5,551 bases of DNA from Bacteroidota bacterium (GTDB lineage Bacteria > Bacteroidota > Ignavibacteria > Ignavibacteriales > Melioribacteraceae). The stretch spans positions 1-5,551 of the forward strand of contig JAJYMU010000370.1 in the NCBI GenBank assembly GCA_021786655.1, given 5' to 3'. The notes beneath the pieces are model-generated. The model saw only the letters and a list, made by a program, of their open reading frames with translations, had not been told where the DNA came from and did no database searches. Positions 1 to 5,002 of this stretch are shown here, in pieces. The first letter of the stretch is position 1, and each line of letters starts with the position of its first letter. Both the position numbers and the translations under genes were made by a program.

Positions 1-1615
1 CCGATCTTTGATCGTAACCGGCATCGGCATGACGCGCAATTCCCATCCCCGGATCGTAAGTTAAAACTCTTTCGAGTCGAGCTTCGGCTTCTTTTGTTCC
101 ATCTGCAACCACTACCATACCGGCATGAATTGATTTTCCGATTCCCACGCCGCCACCGTGATGAACCGATACCCAACTTGCACCTCCGATAGCATTCAGT
201 AGCGCATTGAGAATCGGCCAATCGGCAATTGCATCGCTGCCGTCTTTCATCGCTTCAGTTTCGCGGTTTGGCGATGCAACCGACCCGCAGTCAAGATGAT
301 CTCTTCCGATAACAATCGGCGCACTAACTTTTCCGCTTGCTACCAACTGATTGAAAATTTTTCCCATCTTAGCACGTTCGCCGTAACCAAGCCAGCAAAT
401 TCTTGCCGGCAATCCTTGGAAGTGTACTTTCTTTTGTGCGAGTTCAATCCATCGTATCAACGCTTTGTTTTCCGGAAATGTTTCGATAACTGCTTTGTCG
501 GTTTCGTAAATATCTTTTGGATCGCCGCTAAGCGCCGCCCATCTGAACGGTCCTTTGCCGTCGCAGAAAAGCGGACGAATATATTCCGGCACAAATCCGG
601 GAATATCGAATGCGTTTGCGACGCCGTTTTCTTTTGCTTCACCGCGGATATTGTTTCCGTAATCGAATGCAATTGATCCGCGCTTCTGAAATTCCAACAT
701 TGCTTTTACATGCTCAACGATAGTTTTTTTCGAAAGCTCAATATATTTGTTGGGATTTGATTTTCGAAGTGCAAGCGCATTTTCAAAACTCATTTCCATC
801 GGCACGTAGCCGTTCAAAGTATCGTGCGCAGAAGTTTGATCTGTGATTACATCCGGCGTAATTTTTCTTTCAAGAATTTTCGGAAGGATTTCTCCGGCGT
901 TGCCGAGCAATCCAACAGATAAAGCTTGCTTCTTTTCTTTTGCGTCCAGAACCAATTTTAGCGCTTCGTCAATATCTTCTGTAATGATGTCTAAGTAGCC
1001 GGTGTCAATTCGTTTTTGCATTCGAGAACGGTCAACATCAATTCCGAGAAATGCTGCGCCGTTCATTGTTGCTGCAAGCGGTTGAGCTCCGCCCATTCCG
1101 CCGAGACCAGCAGTCAACAAAAATTTTCCTCTTAACGAACCGCCGAAATGTTGCCGTGCGCATTCGGCAAATGTTTCGTATGTGCCTTGCAAGATTCCTT
1201 GTGTGCCGATGTAAATCCAACTGCCGGCTGTCATCTGACCGTACATTGTCAGTCCCAACGAATCAAGCCGGCGGAATTCATCCCACGTCGCCCAATCGGG
1301 TACGAGCATTGCATTGGAAATTATTACTCGCGGCGCATTCAAGTGCGTTTTAAAAATTGCAACTGGTTTGCCGGATTGAACAACAAGAGTTTCGTCGTCA
1401 TCCAAATTTTTTAATGAAGTAATGATCGCATCGTAGGCTTCCCAATTACGCGCAGCTTTACCCGATCCGCCATAAATAATTAAATCTTCCGGACGTTCGG
1501 CTACGTTTGAATCGAGATTGTTCATGAGCATTCGCATTGCTGCTTCTTGAATCCAACCTTTGCAACTTATTTTCGATCCGGTCGGTGCGTTGATGATTCG
1601 TTTTTTTGTTTCCAT
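1..1615 (-). CDS. hutU: Urocanate hydratase (urocanase), C-terminal end cut off by window edge
   Basis: Urocanase (EC 4.2.1.49) is a cytoplasmic enzyme that adds water to urocanate to give 4-imidazolone-5-propionate, the second step of histidine breakdown, using tightly bound NAD+ as an electrophile. My translation from the ATG at 1615 stays open for 538 codons to the left edge. Family enzymes are about 550-560 residues, so only some 15-20 are missing. Recognisable segments in order: YGGSGKAARNW (48-58), QSGKP (80-84), the glycine-rich NAD+ motif GLGGMGGAQP (170-179), the urocanase signature FQGLPARICW (399-408), whose Cys407 matches the active-site cysteine (Cys410 in Pseudomonas putida), RDHLDCGSVASPNRETE (438-454), HHGGGVGIG (485-493) and RHADAGY (528-534). 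The start matches the usual family N-terminus. The nearest upstream in-frame stop is the TAA of the preceding gene, with no other start codon between. No Shine-Dalgarno is visible. It is the third gene of the ada cluster. Hand-counted GC in eight 60-base lines is about 47%, above its neighbours. Confidence 0.97.
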   Translation of the reverse strand, partial: METKKRIINAPTGSKISCKGWIQEAAMRMLMNNLDSNVAERPEDLIIYGGSGKAARNWEAYDAIITSLKNLDDDETLVVQSGKPVAIFKTHLNAPRVIISNAMLVPDWATWDEFRRLDSLGLTMYGQMTAGSWIYIGTQGILQGTYETFAECARQHFGGSLRGKFLLTAGLGGMGGAQPLAATMNGAAFLGIDVDRSRMQKRIDTGYLDIITEDIDEALKLVLDAKEKKQALSVGLLGNAGEILPKILERKITPDVITDQTSAHDTLNGYVPMEMSFENALALRKSNPNKYIELSKKTIVEHVKAMLEFQKRGSIAFDYGNNIRGEAKENGVANAFDIPGFVPEYIRPLFCDGKGPFRWAALSGDPKDIYETDKAVIETFPENKALIRWIELAQKKVHFQGLPARICWLGYGERAKMGKIFNQLVASGKVSAPIVIGRDHLDCGSVASPNRETEAMKDGSDAIADWPILNALLNAIGGASWVSVHHGGGVGIGKSIHAGMVVVADGTKEAEARLERVLTYDPGMGIARHADAGYDQRS

Positions 1616-1626
1616 ATTTTGTTGGA

Positions 1627-1644
1627 GCGACGTTACTTCGTCGC
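1627..1644. repeat. Perfect small palindrome (hairpin) upstream of hutU
   Basis: GCGACG and CGTCGC form a perfect 6-bp GC-rich stem around the loop TTACTT (as read on the plus strand). It lies in the 36-nt gap between the unknown gene and hutU and ends 11 nt before the hutU ATG. Neither strand shows a T-run directly after the stem, so it is not a classical intrinsic terminator. It could be a REP-like dispersed palindrome, an mRNA-processing or stability hairpin in the operon transcript, or a structure near the hutU ribosome-binding region. The stem is seen directly; any function is inference. Confidence 0.5.
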
Positions 1645-1651
1645 GAAAATT

Positions 1652-1990
1652 TTAATTGGTGAAATGTTTTTGAAGAATATTATCGTATTGTTTATACGCC
1701 GACTTATAAAACCAGCGGGTAAGGAAGAATCCTTTGCCGGCGCGTTTCTTCAACTCGGTAATATTACTATTAAGATTGAAAACCAATTTTGTTTTCTCTT
1801 CCTTAGTCAGTTTTACTTCGTCCGAAGGTGCGTTAAGTTTATCAATAATAGCATTGAACGACTTTATCTCACCGTAATATTTTTCATCTGAGCTTACTTG
1901 TTTTAACAAGGATTTGCAGAAAGTAACAAGCACTTTCTTTTCATTTTTATCGAATTGAAAATTGTAGTTTTTGAATAAAGGTTTTGCCAT
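1652..1990 (-). CDS. Unrecognised small lysine-rich protein (112 aa) between ada and hutU
   Basis: I do not recognise this 112-residue protein. It has no signal peptide and no clear membrane segment, and is rich in lysine with spaced charged and hydrophobic residues, which suggests a mostly helical, basic cytoplasmic protein. The N-terminus (MAKPLFKNYNFQFDKNEKK) precedes a hydrophobic stretch (VLVTFCKSLLKQV, 20-32). The middle contains LTKEEKTKLVFNL (61-73). The C-terminal part is aromatic and basic (GFFLTRWFYKSAYKQY, 87-102). No catalytic motif or metal-binding cluster stands out. The ATG at 1990 lies only 5 nt after the ada stop, and hutU begins 36 nt after its own stop in the same reading frame, so it is very probably co-transcribed and perhaps translated by coupling to ada. 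No Shine-Dalgarno is evident. Its GC content resembles ada rather than hutU. The tight spacing and the full-length open frame argue that it is a real gene. Confidence 0.8.
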   Translation of the reverse strand: MAKPLFKNYNFQFDKNEKKVLVTFCKSLLKQVSSDEKYYGEIKSFNAIIDKLNAPSDEVKLTKEEKTKLVFNLNSNITELKKRAGKGFFLTRWFYKSAYKQYDNILQKHFTN

Positions 1991-1995
1991 AATAG

Positions 1996-3084
1996 TTATA
2001 CTTTTAGTGAAAGAAGTTTTTCCCGCATTTTTTGGTAACCGGGTTTAATTACGTTGTAGATATAATGTAATCTTTCCCTGTATGGGATGAATGAAGATTT
2101 CATTGCGTTGATGTTAAGTTTTTCAATATCGTCCAGACTGATGCCGAACAACTCGCTTGCTGTTAGATATTCTTTGGTCAGCGTTGTATCGCTCATCAAA
2201 CGGTCGTCCGTGTTCAGAAATACTCTAAATTTTTCTTTGTATAGTTTGATAAAAGGATGGTGCTCAAGTTTATCAATTGCGCCTGTGTGAACATTGCTTA
2301 ACAAACATATTTCCAACGGAAGCCGTGTATCTAAAATGTATTGAGCAAGATCTCCAAGAGCTATCACTGAGCCCTCTTTGTCGAAAATTATGTCTTCTAT
2401 AAGTCGTGTTGCGTGACCGATGCGATGAGCACCGCAAATTTGTATTGCCTGCCAAATGGAGTCTTTACCGAAAGCTTCTCCGGCGTGAATTGTAATGTTA
2501 AAATTCTTTTGTTTAATAAATTGAAATGCGTCAATATGTTTCTTCGGAGGATAACCGCCTTCTTCGCCGGCAAGATCAAATCCAACAACGCCGTCTTTCC
2601 GAAAATTTACAGCCAGTTCTGCGATCTCCAAAGTATTTTTCATATTTCTCATGCCGCACAAAATCAAACCGTAGCCAACTCCAAAATCTTTTTTTCCTTT
2701 CTCTAATCCTTCTAAAACAACTTGAATAACATCTTCGTGGTACAATCCTTTTTGTGTATGAAAGACTGGCGAAAATCGGGTTTCAACGTAAGCTACGCCG
2801 TCTTTTTGCATGTCTTCCATCATCTCATACGCAATTCTGAACAAGTTTTCTTTGCTTTGCATTACAGCAATGGTGTGTTCAAATCCTTGCAAGTACTCTA
2901 CAAGGTTTCCTTTGTTTGCACCTCTGTGAAACCAGACGGCAAGTTCACCTGCATCAGAAGTTGGCAGCTTATTGTACTTAATTTCTTTGGCAAGATCGAT
3001 AATGGTTTGAGGGCGAACGCCTCCATCAAGATGATCGTGCAGAAGAACCTTTGGAATTCCACGGATTATTTCTTCAGAGTTCAA
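1996..3084 (-). CDS. ada: Adenosine deaminase, actinobacterial-like subgroup, TTG start
   Basis: Adenosine deaminase (EC 3.5.4.4) hydrolyses adenosine and deoxyadenosine to inosine and deoxyinosine plus ammonia, in purine salvage. It is a cytoplasmic, zinc-dependent TIM-barrel amidohydrolase. The 362-residue length fits the family. Metal and catalytic residues are all present: HDH at 16-18 (His16, His18), HAGE at 200-203 (His200, catalytic Glu203), His224 in RIGHA, and Asp293/Asp294 in NTDDR. DLAGEE (170-175) is the substrate-contact loop. HDHLDGG and RLMSDT (295-300), with the IKPGYQ tail, resemble mycobacterial and streptomycete deaminases more than the E. coli or mouse type. Start choice: the codon at 3084 is TTG. 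An in-frame TGA lies at 3094-3096 and no ATG precedes residue 75, while GAAGGA sits 5 nt upstream. It is the first gene of the leftward cluster and ends 5 nt before the next start. Activity on other purines or adenosine analogues cannot be excluded. Confidence 0.95.
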   Translation of the reverse strand: MNSEEIIRGIPKVLLHDHLDGGVRPQTIIDLAKEIKYNKLPTSDAGELAVWFHRGANKGNLVEYLQGFEHTIAVMQSKENLFRIAYEMMEDMQKDGVAYVETRFSPVFHTQKGLYHEDVIQVVLEGLEKGKKDFGVGYGLILCGMRNMKNTLEIAELAVNFRKDGVVGFDLAGEEGGYPPKKHIDAFQFIKQKNFNITIHAGEAFGKDSIWQAIQICGAHRIGHATRLIEDIIFDKEGSVIALGDLAQYILDTRLPLEICLLSNVHTGAIDKLEHHPFIKLYKEKFRVFLNTDDRLMSDTTLTKEYLTASELFGISLDDIEKLNINAMKSSFIPYRERLHYIYNVIKPGYQKMREKLLSLKV

Positions 3085-3089
3085 CGCGT

Positions 3090-3095
3090 TCCTTC
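3090..3095 (-). promoter_or_regulatory. Ribosome binding site that fixes the TTG start of ada
   Basis: On the minus strand GAAGGA is followed by a 5-nt spacer (ACGCG) and then TTG. This is a near-consensus Shine-Dalgarno. It overlaps the in-frame TGA at 3094-3096, so translation cannot begin further upstream. Together these identify the non-ATG start. Confidence 0.8.
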
Positions 3096-3121
3096 AGTTA
3101 ATTCGAGTGAGTTCTACGAAT

Positions 3122-3153
3122 CAAAAATATTCTTTTGTGTTCCGAAAATCAAT
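3122..3153 (-). promoter_or_regulatory. Candidate Bacteroidota-type promoter for the ada-hutU cluster
   Basis: Reading the minus strand, ATTG (3153-3150) is followed by exactly 20 nt and then TATTTTTG (3129-3122). The known Bacteroidota vegetative promoter consensus is TTTG at -33 and TAnnTTTG at -7, spaced about 19-21 nt. The -7 element matches exactly and the -33 element at three of four positions. Transcription would begin near 3117, giving a leader of roughly 33 nt before the TTG start. The match is seen directly; its use as a promoter is inferred. Confidence 0.55.
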
Positions 3154-3165
3154 TAACAGAATCTT

Positions 3166-3201
3166 GCTCATGTTGGCGATGAATGATAACATAGCTGCTA
3201 T
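3166..3201. promoter_or_regulatory. Overlapping inverted repeats in the divergent intergenic region (possible operator)
   Basis: GCT(C)ATGTT at 3166-3174 pairs with AACATAGC at 3188-3195 as an 8-bp inverted repeat with one bulged C and a 13-nt spacer. Its right arm overlaps a second, perfect 11-base palindrome, ATAGC-T-GCTAT (3191-3201). Both lie between the promoter candidates for the two divergent genes, where a regulator controlling either direction could bind. Repeats of this size can arise by chance in AT-rich intergenic DNA, so the regulatory reading is tentative. Confidence 0.3.
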
Positions 3202-3241
3202 TTTCAACCTTGACTATACGTTTGCAAAATGGTTATTTTTC
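3194..3241 (+). promoter_or_regulatory. Candidate promoter region for the TPR gene
   Basis: Two overlapping possibilities are visible. The first is TACGTTTG (3217-3224), an exact match to the Bacteroidota -7 element TAnnTTTG, but with a poor -33 element (GCTG at 3194-3197, 19-nt spacer). The second is CTTG (3209-3212), a 21-nt spacer, then TATTTTTC (3234-3241), one base off at the -7 end. Either would give a leader of roughly 35-55 nt before the ATG at 3283. I cannot choose between them from sequence alone. Confidence 0.3.
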
Positions 3242-3272
3242 GTTCACTTCTTAACAAATATTTATTAACCAT

Positions 3273-3277
3273 AGGAG
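3273..3277 (+). promoter_or_regulatory. Ribosome binding site that fixes the TPR gene start
   Basis: AGGAG lies 5 nt before the ATG at 3283. The reading frame is open back to an ATG at 3229, which would add 18 residues. The shorter form is preferred because it has this ribosome binding site and begins with a typical signal peptide (MKK followed by a hydrophobic core). The extension would put extra residues ahead of that signal and start inside the candidate promoter region. Confidence 0.8.
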
Positions 3278-3282
3278 TATCA

Positions 3283-4443
3283 ATGAAAAAAGCATTTATC
3301 TACTTGAGTTTATTGGGTATGGTGCTGGGTTTTATGGCATTCGATTGTTCATCGGCAGAGTTGACCGGCGCTAAACTTTACATAAACCAAAAACAATATG
3401 CGAAAGCTAAAGAATCGTTGTTGAAAGATGTTCAAAAGAATCCCAAGAGTGACGAAGGTTTTTATCTTTTAGGATATTTGTACGGTGAAGAGGGGGACGT
3501 TCCCAACATGATTGATGCGTTTAACAAATCAGTTGCAATCAGTCCAAAGTTTGAATCTCAGATAAAAGATTATAAGAAGTACACATGGCAAACCAGTTTC
3601 AACAAAGGTGTCGGAGCTTTTAATGTTGCAGTAAAGACGACAAAACCAGACAGCATGAAAATATTTTTTAAAAAAGCGATCGATCTATTTAACAATGCTG
3701 GCTTATGTGAACCAGACTCAACTGGAGCTTATGAGAATATCGTATCGGCATACTTAAACATGGGCGATCAAGAAGGTGCTATACCGGTTTTACTGAAGTT
3801 AACCGACATGGGCAAACCGGCATATTCATTTGCACAGTTGGGACAAATTTATTTGATCAACGGTTCCAAAATGATAGACAGTTACAGAGCATCAAAAAAT
3901 GTTGCCGATAGCGCGAAGGCTTTCGAATGGTACGGAAAAGCAATCGATGTTTTGAAAAAGGGTGCGGCTAAATATCCGTCCGATTCAGGTATATTGCTGC
4001 AGTTAGGCAATGCTTACTATGCGTCAGACGAAATTGAAACTGCAATCACTTCTTTCAAAGCTTTGGCAGAAAAAATGCCTACCAACAAAGATATACGTTA
4101 CGCATACGGTGTTGTGTTGCTAAAAGGTAAACAATATCAAGAATCAGTTAAGGAACTGTCAGAAGCGGTAAAGATGGATGAAAAGAATACCGACGCAATT
4201 TACAATTTGGCTGCAGCTTACATTAACTGGGGAAATGATTTGAGAGAGGTAGCGGTTAAGAGTGAATCAGGAGATAAATCCTACCTTCAGAAATTTGAAG
4301 CCGCTATTCCGTATCTTGAACAATACGTGACAATAAAGCCAAATGAATCGCGTGTTTGGACGAGTTTATACCAGGTTTATGCGAACCTAGGAAAGAAGGA
4401 AAAAGCCGAAGAAGCTTTCAAGAAAGCAGAACAGTATAAATAA
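3283..4443 (+). CDS. Exported tetratricopeptide-repeat (TPR) protein, possible lipoprotein
   Basis: A 386-residue protein built mainly of TPR helix pairs, which normally act as protein-binding scaffolds. The partner is unknown. The N-terminus is an export signal: Lys2-Lys3, a hydrophobic core at 4-20, then FDCSSAEL. Cys22 sits where a lipoprotein cysteine would be, but Asp at -1 breaks the usual lipobox, so cleavage by signal peptidase I after SSA (residue 25) is the alternative. In either case it should reach the periplasm or an envelope membrane. TPR-like units are visible at about 26-56, 58-90, 147-177, 235-266, 269-302, 304-350 (interrupted by an insert near 320-335) and 356-386. Signs include YLLGYLYGEEGD (61-72), LGNAYYASDEIETAI (241-255) and AYGVVLLKGKQYQESV (274-289). 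The segment at 91-145 fits the repeat poorly. It is transcribed alone, divergent from ada, and ends 25 nt before a strong terminator. No specific function can be assigned. Confidence 0.92.
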   Translation: MKKAFIYLSLLGMVLGFMAFDCSSAELTGAKLYINQKQYAKAKESLLKDVQKNPKSDEGFYLLGYLYGEEGDVPNMIDAFNKSVAISPKFESQIKDYKKYTWQTSFNKGVGAFNVAVKTTKPDSMKIFFKKAIDLFNNAGLCEPDSTGAYENIVSAYLNMGDQEGAIPVLLKLTDMGKPAYSFAQLGQIYLINGSKMIDSYRASKNVADSAKAFEWYGKAIDVLKKGAAKYPSDSGILLQLGNAYYASDEIETAITSFKALAEKMPTNKDIRYAYGVVLLKGKQYQESVKELSEAVKMDEKNTDAIYNLAAAYINWGNDLREVAVKSESGDKSYLQKFEAAIPYLEQYVTIKPNESRVWTSLYQVYANLGKKEKAEEAFKKAEQYK

Positions 4444-4468
4444 TTCACGGATAATTTTTTGATTTCGA

Positions 4469-4499
4469 CCCACAGTCCCGAAAGGATTGTGGGTTTTTT
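4469..4499 (+). terminator. Intrinsic terminator after the TPR gene
   Basis: CCCACAGTCC (4469-4478), loop CGAAA, then GGATTGTGGG (4484-4493) form a 10-bp stem with a single G-U wobble, immediately followed by six T residues (4494-4499). This is a textbook rho-independent terminator. Its T-tract ends only 20 nt before the start codon of the next gene, so it could also lie in that gene's leader if any transcript enters from upstream. Confidence 0.9.
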
Positions 4500-4509
4500 A
4501 TGAAAACAT

Positions 4510-4515
4510 AGGTGA
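4510..4515 (+). promoter_or_regulatory. Ribosome binding site for the DUF3467 gene
   Basis: AGGTGA lies 4 nt before the ATG at 4520. It supports this start over a TTG at 4487, which is in frame but lies inside the terminator stem and would add 11 residues with no conserved character. Confidence 0.65.
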
Positions 4516-4519
4516 CAAA

Positions 4520-4846
4520 ATGAACCAGAATATCGACCCCAAACCGCAGCAGATTAACATTGAACTTGGTGAAAAGGAAGCCGAAGGAATTTATTCAAAT
4601 CTTGCAATCATCACACATTCTCCTGCCGAATTCGTAATTGATTTTACCCGCGTAGTTCCGGGTGTACCAAAAGCGAGAGTATTATCACGCATTATAACAA
4701 CGCCACAGCATGCTAAAATGCTGCTGCGGGCGTTGAAAGAGAACATCGATAAATTTGAATCCCGTTTCGGCGAAATTAAAATCGACGCTCAATCAACCCC
4801 TCAATTCGGATTTGTTCAAAGCGATAAGGGAGAAAAAATTAATTAG
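4520..4846 (+). CDS. DUF3467 family protein
   Basis: A 108-residue protein that I recognise from memory as the DUF3467 family, small proteins of unknown function common in Bacteroidota and relatives. Characteristic segments are the start of the domain at INIELGEKEAEGIYSNLA (13-30), THSPAEFVIDFTRVVPG (32-48), PKARVLSRIITTP (50-62) and the helical HAKMLLRALKENIDKFE (64-80). The remaining tail (FGEIKIDAQ and beyond) is variable and polar. It has no signal peptide, membrane segment or obvious catalytic residues, so it is probably cytoplasmic and may work by binding a partner. It lies between two terminator hairpins and so appears to be expressed as a single gene. No clear promoter fits between the upstream terminator and its start, so transcription probably depends on read-through or on a promoter inside the TPR gene. 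Family assignment is fairly firm; the role is unknown. Confidence 0.9.
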   Translation: MNQNIDPKPQQINIELGEKEAEGIYSNLAIITHSPAEFVIDFTRVVPGVPKARVLSRIITTPQHAKMLLRALKENIDKFESRFGEIKIDAQSTPQFGFVQSDKGEKIN

Positions 4847-4852
4847 TTAAAC

Positions 4853-4887
4853 CGGGGACTGCATTCTTAAGTCCCCGCTTCCTTTCT
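4853..4887 (+). terminator. Terminator-like hairpin after the DUF3467 gene
   Basis: CGGGGACT (4853-4860) and AGTCCCCG (4870-4877) form a perfect 8-bp GC-rich stem around a 9-nt loop, 6 nt after the stop codon. The stem is followed by a pyrimidine-rich tract (CTTCCTTTCT) rather than a pure T-run, so it is probably a terminator, weaker than the one at 4469. Confidence 0.7.
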
Positions 4888-4912
4888 AACAGCTTACATC
4901 AAAAATCATTTT

Positions 4913-4943
4913 CTTGTGTTATAGCAAATAAATTTTTAGTTTG
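4913..4943 (+). promoter_or_regulatory. Weak candidate promoter for the exported-protein gene
   Basis: CTTG (4913-4916), a 19-nt spacer and TTAGTTTG (4936-4943) approximate the Bacteroidota TTTG / TAnnTTTG promoter, with one mismatch in each element. Transcription would begin near 4950, giving a leader of about 50 nt. The region between the terminator at 4853-4887 and the ATG at 5003 is AT-rich and must hold a promoter if the gene is transcribed on its own, but this match is not strong. Confidence 0.3.
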
Positions 4944-5002
4944 ATTGCGACATAATAGTCGTTCGTGTCTTTCATAAAATATTTTGAGTCGGAGACGGAG
5001 AT

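Noticed and set aside
296..676. Plus-strand open frame of 126 codons, and a shorter minus-strand one at 457-672
   Set aside because: Both lie inside hutU in other frames. The hutU frame carries the conserved urocanase sequence through this region, while these translations are low-complexity and cysteine/phenylalanine-rich without any family resemblance.
1038..1414. Several overlapping open frames on both strands
   Set aside because: They are shadows of the conserved NAD+-binding and N-terminal parts of hutU, and show no ribosome binding site or recognisable protein.
1547..1891. Plus-strand open frame of 114 codons
   Set aside because: It is antisense to the hutU start and the small unknown gene, crosses both gene boundaries, and its phenylalanine-rich product is typical of an antisense translation of lysine-rich coding DNA.
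1996..3084. Deaminase as a formiminoglutamate deiminase (HutF) completing histidine breakdown with hutU
   Set aside because: HutF belongs to a different amidohydrolase branch. This sequence carries adenosine deaminase family motifs (HDHLDGG, HAGE, RIGH, NTDD) and the matching length.
2722..3156. Plus-strand open frame of 144 codons antisense to the ada 5' end
   Set aside because: ada is unambiguous in the opposite strand here, including its metal-binding HDH. The antisense product matches nothing I recognise and has no promoter or ribosome binding site.
3229..3282. Longer N-terminus for the TPR protein starting at the ATG at 3229
   Set aside because: The AGGAG at 3273-3277 and the signal peptide beginning MKKAF point to the ATG at 3283. 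The 18 extra residues would overlap the candidate promoter.
4947..4962. GCGAC-N6-GTCGT weak hairpin upstream of the exported-protein gene, resembling the stem before hutU
   Set aside because: Only four Watson-Crick pairs plus one wobble. The resemblance to the hutU palindrome covers five bases and is expected by chance.
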